From Rhodomicrobium lacus (GTDB taxonomy: Bacteria > Pseudomonadota > Alphaproteobacteria > Rhizobiales > Rhodomicrobiaceae): a stretch of 64,000 nt of DNA. The notes beneath the pieces are model-generated. The model made no database searches and was not told where the DNA came from. It saw only the letters and a program-made list of their open reading frames with translations. The position numbers and the translations under genes are program-made. The stretch is taken from assembly GCF_003992725.1 (NCBI RefSeq), contig NZ_RZNF01000002.1, forward strand, positions 434,001 to 498,000. The letters run 5' to 3'. Positions 34,573 through 43,241 of this stretch are shown piece by piece; the first letter of the stretch is position 1, and each line of letters begins with the position of its first letter.

Positions 34573-37304
34573 ACGAAGCGGACATCAAGGAAGCCTTCCT
34601 CGCCGCGATGCGCGCGAGCGGCGTGCACATGGACTGCGCCTCGAACCGCGGTGGGCATCCGATTGCCGATGGCGTGCTGCATCGTGCCGACTCCACGGAT
34701 AAGGGCGGCCAGAAGAAGAGGCACGTCTGGTACGTCCTGCATGTAGATGAGCCACCATCGGGCACGTTCGGACATTTCAAACTCGGCATTCAGGACAACT
34801 GGACCGGCGGGCGCAGCATCAAAGAGATGACCCCCGCCGAGCGCGCAGCCATCAAGCAGCGCCTTGATGATGCGAGACGCCAGCGCGAGGAATACGCGGC
34901 ACGCATGGCGGTCGCCGCCGCCGATGTCGCCGCGCGCATGATGACGAAGGAGAACAGCGTCCCGGTCAAAGAGCACCCTTACCTCGCTGAGAAGGGGTTG
35001 CCTGCGTTTCCCGGTGCGCGCGTGCTCATGCGCGATGTGTGCTACGTGATCGATCCAGAACGCGGGCAGGAGACGGCGCGCAAGGGCACGCTTATCGTGC
35101 CGATGTACCACACGACCGAGGGCAACGCGAAGCTCGTCGGCGTGCAGATGATATGGGGTGACGGCAAGAAGCTGTTCGTTAGGGGGACGCCGAAGCAGGG
35201 TGCCTTTCATTCGGTCGGGAAACACCGCGCGCCCGATGCGCCGATCTACCTCGCCGAGGGCTACGCCACTGCCGCTCGCATCCATCAGGACACGAACGAT
35301 CGGGCCATTGCGTGCTTCGACGCTGGGAACCTGACGCCCGCATCGCTCGCGCTGAAGAAGAAATATCCGGCGGCGCGCTTCATCGTCATGGCGGACAACG
35401 ACCGCTTCACAACGCAGCCGCTGAACAATCCCGGCGTGCACTATGCCCGCGAGGCGGCCGAAGCCATCGGTGCGCCCATCGTGATCCCGCAGTTCGAGCA
35501 GGGCGAAGATAAAGCTACGGACTTCGATGACCTTTACCAGATCCATGGCGACGGGTGCATCCGCGCAGCCATCGACGCCCTGCTCAATCCTTCGGTCAAG
35601 GAACTCCCGCCGCCGCCCGACGACATGCCGTTCGATGGGCAGTTCGACGCGGTTGCGGAGGATTTCTCCGACGACGGCGTGGCGCCTCGCCCGCTCGGGC
35701 AAGATGAAGGCACGTATTACTACTGGGTGCCTGGGCGCGGGCAGGTGGCGACAATCCCAGGCTCAGGCCACACAAAATCCGCGCTCCTGGGCATCGCCCC
35801 GCTGTCGTGGTGGGAGATGAATTACCCGGCCAAGAGCGGGTGCGATTGGGACGCAGCGGCGAACGCCATGCTACGTCTGTGCGAGCGGGAAGGCGTCTTT
35901 GACCCATCCGTGAAGGTCGGACGGGGCGTGATAATCGACCGCGAGCGCATCGTTGCCCATCTCGGGAACCGCCTCCTCGTGGACGGGAAGCCGCACGGTC
36001 TGAGCCTGCCGGGAGCGCGCTGGATCTACACCAAGCGACCAGAACTTTGCCTAGGCAAGGCGGAACCGCTTGATACAGCCACCACGCGAGAGTTCGAGGC
36101 GCTACTGACGCGCCCATCATGGACTGAGCCCGACATGGGGCGGATCCTGGCTGGCTGGCTGACCATCGCCCCGATCTGCGGTGCGCTGAATTGGAGATCG
36201 CATATCTGGCTCACCGCGGAACGCGGGGCAGGCAAGTCCTACATCATGGAGCAGATCGCAGCCAGCGTGCTCAAGGGGTTTGCGATCGAGGTGCAAGGCA
36301 ACACCACGGAACCGGGGATAAGACGCGCGCTGCGCGGCGACATTCTGCCCGTACTGTTCGATGAGTGCGAGGCAAAGACCGAGGCCGACAAGCACCGCAT
36401 CGGAGGGGTTCTGGCGCTCGCGAGGCAGGCGTCGAGCGCGAACGGCGCGCCCATTATCAAAGCAGGTGGCGGGCAGGCATCAGCAGCATTTCACGTGCGC
36501 TCGTCGTTCCTGTTCGCCAGCATCGACAAAAACGGCACCCAGCCCGCCGACGAAAGCCGCATCATAACGCTATCCTTGCGCGGGACGAGCCCCTTCGATG
36601 ACGATGATGACAAGCGCGCACGGGCAGAGCACTTCGCGAAGCTGAAGGCCGACGCCGAGCGGATCATTACACCAGCGTTCGGGCGCGGGCTGTTCCTGCG
36701 CACGCTCGCGCTCGTCCCAACGATACTCCAGAACGCCGAGACATTCGCCGCGGCTATTGCGAAGAAGACAGGGAGCCGCCGCCTCGGCGACACCTTGGCG
36801 GGGCCGCTCGCCGGATGGATGTCGCTACACACGACGGCCGTCATAACGCCTGAAGTGGCCATGCAGCGCCTCGATCAATGGCGGTGGCTGGGCGGCGCCA
36901 TCGCGCGCGGCAAGACCGACGCGGATCACGACGCGGCCCTCACGCATCTTCTGCAGGCGTCGCTGCGGCTCGATGGGAGCAAGATGCGCACTGTCGATGA
37001 GTTGGTCGCGACCGTATTGGACGGAGGGCAGAACTCAGAGTTGCCCGTGGAGACATGCTCAGCGGTTCTGAACCGCCACGGGCTGCGGGTGATGACGCCC
37101 GAAGAGCAAGGCGGCGGCGCGGTCTTGGTCGTGGCGAACAGCCACGCCGAGCTTGAGCGGATTTTCCGTGCGCAACCGTTTAACCTCGGCACACTGCGCC
37201 AGCATCCGGCGGCGCGGTCATGGCCTCAACCCGTGCGTTTTAGTGGGCATGGGAAGGTTCGGGCGCTCGCTATCGATCTGATGGCGGCGGGGGTTGTAGA
37301 TTAA
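34569..37304 (+). CDS. Toprim primase/helicase of phage
   Basis: A 911-residue fusion. The N-terminal half has a Toprim-type region: APIYLAEGYATAARIHQ (catalytic Glu), IACFDAGN and FIVMADND (acidic triad). The C-terminal half (from about residue 520) has a P-loop NTPase: Walker A ERGAGKSYIMEQIAASVL and Walker B VLFDECEAK, then RSSFLFASID and RIITLSLRG. This is the form used by many phages to prime and unwind DNA. The start is a GTG overlapping the VRR-NUC stop. The N-terminal zinc-finger region expected in T7-like primases is not clear. It ends the rightward replication operon. Confidence 0.88.
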   Translation: MNEADIKEAFLAAMRASGVHMDCASNRGGHPIADGVLHRADSTDKGGQKKRHVWYVLHVDEPPSGTFGHFKLGIQDNWTGGRSIKEMTPAERAAIKQRLDDARRQREEYAARMAVAAADVAARMMTKENSVPVKEHPYLAEKGLPAFPGARVLMRDVCYVIDPERGQETARKGTLIVPMYHTTEGNAKLVGVQMIWGDGKKLFVRGTPKQGAFHSVGKHRAPDAPIYLAEGYATAARIHQDTNDRAIACFDAGNLTPASLALKKKYPAARFIVMADNDRFTTQPLNNPGVHYAREAAEAIGAPIVIPQFEQGEDKATDFDDLYQIHGDGCIRAAIDALLNPSVKELPPPPDDMPFDGQFDAVAEDFSDDGVAPRPLGQDEGTYYYWVPGRGQVATIPGSGHTKSALLGIAPLSWWEMNYPAKSGCDWDAAANAMLRLCEREGVFDPSVKVGRGVIIDRERIVAHLGNRLLVDGKPHGLSLPGARWIYTKRPELCLGKAEPLDTATTREFEALLTRPSWTEPDMGRILAGWLTIAPICGALNWRSHIWLTAERGAGKSYIMEQIAASVLKGFAIEVQGNTTEPGIRRALRGDILPVLFDECEAKTEADKHRIGGVLALARQASSANGAPIIKAGGGQASAAFHVRSSFLFASIDKNGTQPADESRIITLSLRGTSPFDDDDDKRARAEHFAKLKADAERIITPAFGRGLFLRTLALVPTILQNAETFAAAIAKKTGSRRLGDTLAGPLAGWMSLHTTAVITPEVAMQRLDQWRWLGGAIARGKTDADHDAALTHLLQASLRLDGSKMRTVDELVATVLDGGQNSELPVETCSAVLNRHGLRVMTPEEQGGGAVLVVANSHAELERIFRAQPFNLGTLRQHPAARSWPQPVRFSGHGKVRALAIDLMAAGVVD

Positions 37305-37350
37305 TATGATGTTGGTGCCAGTCTTAAATCGTCACGAGAAATGTAGCAGA

Positions 37351-37911
37351 TTAGAGAATGTCTCGATATTTTTTTGATCTTACGAATACCTCAAAAAGGC
37401 GGCGACGTACTTGCTTCTCGGACATTTCCGAACGCCCAGCCTTTGTTACAAATACAGACGCATGATCTGGAGCATTGGCGTTCGCTGTATCATAAATTCT
37501 GAACGCATTTGAATTTGATTTCGTTCGAATGGCTCGAACCACACTAGCCTTTGCCATTCCTACGGCCACCAACTCGCGCGGCCTAGGCGGCACTTTGGCG
37601 AGGCCGATTTCTTTTACCTTGGTAATTGCGTAATCTAATTCCTCGCGAGATGCCTTTTCTTCACGAAAAACCGATAGATCGCTGTTCCAGGCATCACTAA
37701 ATGCAGATGAAACTATGTCTCCTCTTTCATCCAAGTGGATGGGGGAGAAAATGAGACGGGCCATTGTTTCAGAATTGTCGACGGGCCCAGACGAGCATTC
37801 GCTTACTGCTTCAGCCTCGCATGCTCCGTTTGGAAACTGCTCCTCCACTTTTTGTTGTAAGTCTTTTCCTTCTAAACCTTTTGTTGAAAATAGTTCACGG
37901 CAAGATGTCAT
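37351..37911 (-). CDS. Unknown protein of three-gene cargo operon (gene 3)
   Basis: A 186-residue protein without a recognised domain. After about 50 residues it has ARLIFSPIHLDERGDIVSSA then LSVFREEKASREELDYAIT, a pattern that recalls short proteins co-occurring with TIGR04255-type genes in other genomes. The C-terminal tail is basic (RRRLFEVFVRSKKYRDIL). Its start overlaps the stop of the upstream gene by four bases. The A/T content is higher than in the phage genes on both sides and it lies on the opposite strand to them. Confidence 0.55.
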   Translation of the reverse strand: MTSCRELFSTKGLEGKDLQQKVEEQFPNGACEAEAVSECSSGPVDNSETMARLIFSPIHLDERGDIVSSAFSDAWNSDLSVFREEKASREELDYAITKVKEIGLAKVPPRPRELVAVGMAKASVVRAIRTKSNSNAFRIYDTANANAPDHASVFVTKAGRSEMSEKQVRRRLFEVFVRSKKYRDIL

Positions 37912-38504
37912 GTATTTGAGCCAGGAGCGTGTTTGAGGATATTAAGAATACGTAGAGCTCTCCTCGTCCCGTCGAAAGGCTCATCACCTTCGACTTCTGG
38001 TCCGTTGGGAAGCTGCACAAGCCAACTTATCGTGTTGTTCTCGTGAACTTCTAGGTCAAGATAAGTGCTGTCGTTACGCACTAACGTTGCGTTGCCTGTC
38101 GAGGAAACCGAGGCTGTCGGTATCGGCAGTCCTTGGTCTGCAAAAAGAAAAAGCAGATTTTCTGCTCGATCTAAAGTTCCACCTTTTGGTGGAACAGCAT
38201 TATAGCCATCCCATTCGGATGCGGCCTCTTTCATCGAATTAAGACGTTCGATTTGGGGCAGTATTTGTGCCAAATGCTCTGCAAATAAATGCCGCCTAAA
38301 CTCAGATATTGGCGAGTTAAGATCAGCAACGTAATCGGTTACACTCGGACTTAAGCCGGAAACCCATACCAAATTATTTGCATAGGCACCTGACGTAAAG
38401 TCACTCCAAACCGATAGGTTGGGGCGATCATCCGGTAACGGTTCAACCGCAAACGTTTGCGATGCCGGAGCCGTGGGAACGAAATAGGTTCGTGTGCCGC
38501 TCAT
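37908..38504 (-). CDS. Unknown WDGYNA-motif protein of cargo operon (gene 2)
   Basis: A 198-residue protein. The centre has AASEWDGYNAVPPKGGTLDR, a 'W-D-G-Y-x-A' stretch seen in widespread proteins of unknown function, followed by ENLLFLFADQGLPIP and a beta-rich part (GNATLVRNDSTYLDLEVHEN, NNTISWLVQLPNG). The start overlaps the stop of the TIGR04255-like gene (ATGA). It may be a cytoplasmic partner of the neighbours; function unknown. Confidence 0.6.
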   Translation of the reverse strand: MSGTRTYFVPTAPASQTFAVEPLPDDRPNLSVWSDFTSGAYANNLVWVSGLSPSVTDYVADLNSPISEFRRHLFAEHLAQILPQIERLNSMKEAASEWDGYNAVPPKGGTLDRAENLLFLFADQGLPIPTASVSSTGNATLVRNDSTYLDLEVHENNTISWLVQLPNGPEVEGDEPFDGTRRALRILNILKHAPGSNT

Positions 38505-39352
38505 GTCGAAGGAGCCTTGTCCAGACCGATTCGCTTAATATAGGCGTCAGCAATGACTTCTTTCAGGATATCTTTTGATCGCACATGAAGTGCGTCAAAG
38601 CGCGCCCGTAAGTTGGACGCGATCGTTGCGTTGTCCATCAGGACGGGAGCTACTCCTCGTCGGATAAAATTATCCGAGCACAGAGTCAAGATGGCGAGCG
38701 AATTTGTTGGTTCGCCGCCGAGCGTTTCGGCTGGCTCCCCGACATCGACATTAACGTTGACCAAACGCCGCTCTCCCGCTTTTGAATTTTGCTCTTCGAA
38801 GCGACCGCAATGAGAATGCCATGCCGTCCGTGTGCGAAGCATGCCACTAACAACCCAGGGGGTGTCTTGTCGAAAGAGCTCACTCCAATCCACTTCGCGC
38901 TTACCTTTGACTTTGAAGCGGTCAACATACTGCAAAATTACGGAATCAAGTAGAGGAACTTCATTTGTGTATATTTCGACAAGTGGAAATACCAACGTTT
39001 CGAGTTTCTCGACTATTCCACTCCATCGATCATATATTCCTGTGCGATAGCCGACAAGGTTCCTCTCAATTCGAAGCTCTTCCTCTACGCTGCCCATGGG
39101 AGTAAATCTTCTAAATATCCTGCTTGGGGCTCCTGCGTTGTGCGGTTGCAAGCCGGAAAATGGATCTATAGTTATTGATAATCCGGCCTCAGATGTTTCA
39201 GCCGGAAGATCGTGTCCCTCTGCTAGTTTCCTTCCTAATATAACTGCATTTAAATGAGCGCTTTCAGATACTGGTCTTGCAAAACGTATGGCCAGAAAAA
39301 AGTCATCTACTGAATGCGCGGAATTTTGAGGCTCAATCTGCAGGGAAGGCAT
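38501..39352 (-). CDS. TIGR04255-like protein of cargo operon (gene 1)
   Basis: A 283-residue protein that resembles the TIGR04255 family, a sporadically distributed group of unknown function. Seen: TNEVPLLDSVILQYVDRFK near residue 135 and a beta-rich body with TRTAWHSHCGRFEE. No membrane segment. As first gene of the minus-strand cargo operon, its promoter lies in 39353-39532 near an inverted TTGTCAAC-like element. Patchy distribution and its location as a lysogen cargo suggest a defence or superinfection-exclusion role, which is inference. Confidence 0.6.
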   Translation of the reverse strand: MPSLQIEPQNSAHSVDDFFLAIRFARPVSESAHLNAVILGRKLAEGHDLPAETSEAGLSITIDPFSGLQPHNAGAPSRIFRRFTPMGSVEEELRIERNLVGYRTGIYDRWSGIVEKLETLVFPLVEIYTNEVPLLDSVILQYVDRFKVKGKREVDWSELFRQDTPWVVSGMLRTRTAWHSHCGRFEEQNSKAGERRLVNVNVDVGEPAETLGGEPTNSLAILTLCSDNFIRRGVAPVLMDNATIASNLRARFDALHVRSKDILKEVIADAYIKRIGLDKAPST

Positions 39353-39532
39353 TGGTACGGGCCTTTCACTTTCAACACGTTTAGGTTTTTGACGAGCGTG
39401 TCACAAGCACCGCATCATATCGCAAATAGGTAAACGAGCGCCTTTTTTTTAGTCTCCTTCGCATGATGATGTCATTGTTGACAACGCAGACGTTGTTACG
39501 CGTCACAACACCGAAGTGCAAAGGCTCATCAA
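39353..39532. promoter_or_regulatory. Divergent control region with operator-like element
   Basis: Between two divergent genes. Position 39474-39486 reads ATTGTTGACAACG, the reverse of the TTGTCAAC element seen next to the repressor gene, so the cargo operon or the HTH gene may be under lysogenic control. Confidence 0.35.
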
Positions 39533-39895
39533 ATGAAGACGCTTCACATCAGAATCGAAAGCCTTGCCGACTTCGGGAAGGCGTTTGCCGGTGCGCTCGA
39601 CGCGGTAAAAGCCGGCGAGCGACGCGAAGTGCCTTATGAAGCCGTGAGCTTCGCCAGCTACGACGATATGCACACGGTTCTTGCGCCATCCCGCATCGCC
39701 ATCGTGAAGGCGCTTGCCGGGCAAGGCCCGCTCGCAATTCGCGAGGTGGCTCGACGCGTTGGCCGCGATGTTCAGGCCGTGCATCGCGACATCACAAGGC
39801 TCATCAACGCAGGCGTGATCGAGCGAACAAGCGATGGCGTGTGCTTCAATTACGACAAGCTGGCGTTTGCCTATGATGTCGACGTCGCGGCTTGA
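39533..39895 (+). CDS. Winged-HTH regulator, HVO_A0114 / MarR-like type
   Basis: A 120-residue protein with a winged helix in the second half: SRIAIVKALAGQGPLAIREV and RDVQAVHRDITRLINAGVIE, ending with a typical RTSDGVCF wing. The first half (MKTLHIRIESLADFGKAFAG, SFASYDDMHTVL) matches the HVO_A0114-type small regulators, usually the antitoxin partner of a RelE/type-unclear toxin. No toxin gene is adjacent here. It could act alone as an autoregulator of the lysogen cargo. Confidence 0.8.
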   Translation: MKTLHIRIESLADFGKAFAGALDAVKAGERREVPYEAVSFASYDDMHTVLAPSRIAIVKALAGQGPLAIREVARRVGRDVQAVHRDITRLINAGVIERTSDGVCFNYDKLAFAYDVDVAA

Positions 39896-39910
39896 GCTGT
39901 GGGCTCGCTG

Positions 39911-40741
39911 CTACGCGACTTCTGCATGTTGCTCCGACATCGCGTCTTCGATGCGGCGGCACGCGATGTCGAAATATCGGGGCTCGAACTCTATTCCGGT
40001 GAAGATGCGCCCCATCTTCACACACGCCACGCCCGTGGTGCCCGAGCCCATGAACGGATCGAGCACGTTCTGCCAGTCGTCCCGCGTGCGCAGGAGCTCC
40101 TGCATCAAGGTCACCGGCTTCCCGGTGATGTGGTGCTTGTCTTTAGCGATCACCGGGGTGCGGATATAGCCCGTCTGGCAGATCCCTTGCGCGCTGGAGT
40201 CCCGCGTGATCGGCCCCGCGGTGGCGGTCACGATGTATTCGACCTGCGTGCGGAACCACCCCTTGTTCGGCCTCGCCGCCTCGGTCTTGTCCCAAGGGAC
40301 GATACCCCGATAAACCCACCCTCCAACCTGGCAGGCGTCGATGATCGCCGGCAGGTTCCGCCAATCGATAAAGCACATGAGCGCGCCGCCCTGGCGGGTT
40401 GCCCGCAGGCACTCGGCCATCCAATCGGAGCACCAAAGCGTGAGCGAGCGCTGGTCGCGGTTATCGCCACCGAAGTCGGGATCGGTCTTCTTCGTCCCCG
40501 TAAAGCGATACTTTCTGCTCGGCGCCTGGTTGCGCGCGGCCTGTGTGGAGCCTCCGCTTGAGTAGGGCGGATCCGTTATGACCGCGTCAAACCCGCCCAA
40601 CTCCGCCAACGCGAGCCGGCAGTCCGCATTGTAAAGGGTGTGCGGGCCGATCTGGACGCGCGAACGCGCGAGCCGCTCGCGCAGCGCTTCGATGATGTCT
40701 CGGTGCTCTTTCTCTTTCGCCGCGCCAGTCGTGAGGTTCAT
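39911..40741 (-). CDS. DNA methyltransferase, DPPY type
   Basis: A 276-residue amino-methyltransferase of the beta group. The catalytic motif AVITDPPYSSGGST comes first (near residue 58) and the SAM-binding motif LDPFMGSGTTGVA is at the C-terminal side (near 225), followed by FTGIEFEPRYFDIACRRI. It resembles short phage methylases that modify N4-cytosine or N6-adenine. No restriction partner is adjacent. It is convergent with the HTH gene. With the NPPF-type enzyme at 27.4 kb, the prophage carries two orphan methylases. Confidence 0.92.
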   Translation of the reverse strand: MNLTTGAAKEKEHRDIIEALRERLARSRVQIGPHTLYNADCRLALAELGGFDAVITDPPYSSGGSTQAARNQAPSRKYRFTGTKKTDPDFGGDNRDQRSLTLWCSDWMAECLRATRQGGALMCFIDWRNLPAIIDACQVGGWVYRGIVPWDKTEAARPNKGWFRTQVEYIVTATAGPITRDSSAQGICQTGYIRTPVIAKDKHHITGKPVTLMQELLRTRDDWQNVLDPFMGSGTTGVACVKMGRIFTGIEFEPRYFDIACRRIEDAMSEQHAEVA

Positions 40742-41086
40742 GGTGCCCCCTGCAAGTGCCTTTGCCTACGCGGAAGCTCCGCGCGCATGTAGGCATGTCC
40801 CGCTGTTCACAATATGTAAACACCGTTTCTTGACAGGCCAACAGCTTACCGGTGGATTTTCCCACAGGCGTTGAACCGATCATATTGGATCCAGATTCAT
40901 AAGAAAGGAGAGCGCACCGATAAGCTACAACCGAAGCGCCGACTACATTGAAATTATTGACAAAAAAGGCACAAGCGCCTCGCGGACCTCTCCCTTATGG
41001 AAGTTAACTATAGATTCCATATCGACAAATCAATTTTTCCATATTTAATCAAATGAACCTGTACCGAGTTTGTGAGGATGAGTTCG
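40742..41086. other. Intergenic, no gene seen
   Basis: About 345 bases before the small plus-strand gene. There is no recognisable coding frame. The right 60 bases are A/T-rich and suit a promoter for the short gene. Confidence 0.45.
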
Positions 41087-41281
41087 ATGACCGCTATTCT
41101 TTCCGAGACCGCCTTCCGTGCGGATCCCGCTACGCAAGAAACGCCGACCGATCTGGACCGGTTCGAATTCCTTCTCTCCATGATGGTGGAGCTCAAAGCC
41201 CTCACAGAACAAGCCAACCTGACGCCTGAAACTGTCCTCCTGGGAGCGGCTATCAAGGAAATGCGCGAGAGGCTTTCGTGA
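41087..41281 (+). CDS. Small acidic protein, unknown
   Basis: A 64-residue acidic, helical protein (MTAILSETAFRADPATQETP, then DLDRFEFLLSMMVELKALTE). I chose ATG at 41087 because GAGGA stands eight bases before it; the frame is open five codons further to a GTG at 41072. No family recognised. It is small enough to be a phage anti-host or regulatory protein. Confidence 0.45.
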   Translation: MTAILSETAFRADPATQETPTDLDRFEFLLSMMVELKALTEQANLTPETVLLGAAIKEMRERLS

Positions 41282-41375
41282 AGCAAAGGGCGCGGGTGGA
41301 GCGTGCGCTTCGCCCGTGTTCGGCATCAATATAAAGGCGTCAGCGCGGGTGTAACGGCCTGGAGAACCCGCCCGA

Positions 41376-41753
41376 TTAAGCCGCGTTCAGATGGTAGGGC
41401 CGCACGAGGCAGTCTGCCGGGATGCCCCAACCGGTGCTGATCTTGTGGATCATGTCCACGGTCAGCGCCCGACGGCGGTTCAGCACCTCCGATGCACGTG
41501 CGCGCGATCCGAGCAGCGCGGCCAGATCGGTCTGCGTTTTTCCGGTCACCTCCATGTGCGTCCGCAACAGGTCAATCGGCTCGACCGCCTCGATCGGGAA
41601 GTGCCGGGCCTCGTACGCATCGATCAGATCGGCCAGCACATCGAAGCGATCCGCCTCCGGTGTTCCGGGCGCGGGTTGATCTTCAAAGTAACGGGCGATC
41701 TCGGCGAGCGCCCATGCGTGATCTTCAGCAGTGCGGATCGGTCGAATATCCAT
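41376..41753 (-). CDS. higA: HigA-type antitoxin with XRE domain
   Basis: A 125-residue antitoxin of the HigA type. N-terminal part: DHAWALAEIARYFEDQPAPG, typical of proteobacterial HigA; C-terminal HTH: TGKTQTDLAALLGSRARASE and VLNRRRALTVDMIHKIST. It neutralises the HigB mRNA-interferase and represses the operon. Its one-base overlap with the upstream toxin remnant fits a higBA order. It looks intact while the toxin does not. Confidence 0.9.
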   Translation of the reverse strand: MDIRPIRTAEDHAWALAEIARYFEDQPAPGTPEADRFDVLADLIDAYEARHFPIEAVEPIDLLRTHMEVTGKTQTDLAALLGSRARASEVLNRRRALTVDMIHKISTGWGIPADCLVRPYHLNAA

Positions 41754-41925
41754 CAGATCGCCTCCGGGTTGATCCTGTTATACTCCTTGTGGGTGCCGAC
41801 GAGCTTGATCAGCCCGCGGCGGTAGGGATAGGCGAAATGCACGATCAGGCGGAATTTGTTGCCGCCAATATCGAAAATCACGCGATTGTCGCCAACGAAA
41901 TCGACCGAGGTGCCGAAGGCGGGTC
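41753..41925 (-). pseudogene. HigB toxin remnant, N-terminus lost
   Basis: The last ~55 residues match HigB mRNA interferases: SVDFVGDNRVIFDIGGNKFR, LIVHFAYPYRRG, LIKLVGTHKEYNRINPEAI. The usual first ~45 residues ('MRVI-..-FW..HP') are absent; upstream of about 41925 the sequence differs and runs into the 3' end of the neighbouring unknown gene. So the toxin was broken by the event that brought in the left neighbour. The frame extends to 41983 with unrelated residues. Confidence 0.75.
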
Positions 41926-41961
41926 GGTGACCTAGTCCATTTGCTTTTGAGGGAGCGTGGC

Positions 41962-42723
41962 TTAAGTAACAAGCTTTCGGCATTCCTCGATGACACGACT
42001 CACTCCAGAGATCGCTTCATGAAGAAATAAACGCAGCTCCATTTGTATATCCGTCAATTGGAGGAAGGCGACATCAAATGTCCCTCCGCGCTCGATTTCA
42101 GATTGCGTGGCCTTGATCATCATCCATGGTGCCGTTCCTCGGCTAGGCGCGTGTCCCTCCGCAAATGACATTAGCGAAACACCGTTTCCATTGTGAGCAA
42201 ATACGATGCTCCTTTGAGGAATAGAAGCCACTTGCAAATGGAAATGCTTTGTCTGATTAACGACCGTCGCCAGCTCAGGAAGCCATGAATTATCTTGGTC
42301 CGCAAAGGCTTGAAAGCTTTTGAAAGCCTCGTAAGCTGGGGACGAGGCCCTTGCTACGCCTGGCATAAGTCGGTTCATAATTGACAGAAATTCATTTTCT
42401 CTCGTCCCCTTTTTGGCGATCGGAAAGTAAACCTTAGCGCCTTGCGGATTTCCCGAAAAATGCCTCCAGACCTCCTGGGCGCAATAATCTAATGCGGCCC
42501 TAAGATGATCGAAGATTTCCTTGATCACAATCTGCATCTCTTCCGGAATAGCCCCGGAAACCAAGGCCTCCTCGTAGCGGTCGCCATGATCGTCGCCGAT
42601 CCACTCCTTGTGCGATTGCGCCCGTTCTACCAACGCCGAAGCCATTGCAAAGCGATCAATATTCAAGTCGTTACCCGTCAAGGTCACAGATCTATCACAG
42701 TTCGACATCAACCTTCTCATCAA
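41962..42723 (-). CDS. Unknown protein, HEPN-like helical (cargo pair, gene 2)
   Basis: A 253-residue mostly helical protein. The centre has IKEIFDHLRAALDYCAQEVW, then AKVYFPIAKKGTRE, a pattern found in a number of uncharacterised proteins with helical-bundle outlines, and a His-containing segment VNQTKHFHLQVAS. The Arg-4x-His signature of HEPN RNases is not certain. It overlaps the upstream gene by four bases (ATGA), and its 3' end abuts the truncated toxin. Possibly part of a conflict system; function unknown. Confidence 0.6.
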   Translation of the reverse strand: MMRRLMSNCDRSVTLTGNDLNIDRFAMASALVERAQSHKEWIGDDHGDRYEEALVSGAIPEEMQIVIKEIFDHLRAALDYCAQEVWRHFSGNPQGAKVYFPIAKKGTRENEFLSIMNRLMPGVARASSPAYEAFKSFQAFADQDNSWLPELATVVNQTKHFHLQVASIPQRSIVFAHNGNGVSLMSFAEGHAPSRGTAPWMMIKATQSEIERGGTFDVAFLQLTDIQMELRLFLHEAISGVSRVIEECRKLVT

Positions 42724-43241
42724 CCCCTGATCGTGATTTCGACGGCATCGGGATGCACGCCGAATGTCAGTGCAATGCCTTTTTTGGCTTCCGCAATCGT
42801 TAGCGCACCCGAAGCCTTTGCGGCGACTGGAGGAACCGCTGTCGCTTCCGACACTTTCGGCATAGGCTCGAATGAAAGGGACTTTACGTCGATGCTGAGC
42901 TCCTTAATCGACATATAGCGCACCGGGTTTCGCCAGTGCTTCCAAACATCCGGGACGCTCACGAGAGCAAATTCGCCAATTTCGATGATCCAGCGATCTT
43001 CTGACCCTTCCTCCGGTGATCGCCGCACTCCCGATATTCTGCCAACCAAAAAAGCCGCGCCATGCGGCTCCGTCGCGTCGGAAAATTCGTAATTGGGATT
43101 GTGCCGGTTTTGCGTGCAAACCAGCCACCTCGCGAGCTTGGCGCGGGCGGGATTTAGAACCCACGCCTGCGAGCCTCCCTCATTTATGATCCGGTCAGGG
43201 CTTCTAGCCGTGAACACGACAACCGCATCCTTCTCTTCCAT
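42720..43241 (-). CDS. Unknown protein (cargo pair, gene 1)
   Basis: A 173-residue protein whose first ~110 residues form a beta-rich domain (VVFTARSPDRIINEGGSQAW, AAFLVGRISGV, WIIEIGEFALVSVPDVW). After a Pro/Ala linker it ends in LTIAEAKKGIALTFGVHPDA followed by VEITIRG, a C-terminal tail shared by several uncharacterised bacterial proteins. It is the first gene of the two-gene cargo operon. No enzyme motif is clear. Confidence 0.55.
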   Translation of the reverse strand: MEEKDAVVVFTARSPDRIINEGGSQAWVLNPARAKLARWLVCTQNRHNPNYEFSDATEPHGAAFLVGRISGVRRSPEEGSEDRWIIEIGEFALVSVPDVWKHWRNPVRYMSIKELSIDVKSLSFEPMPKVSEATAVPPVAAKASGALTIAEAKKGIALTFGVHPDAVEITIRG

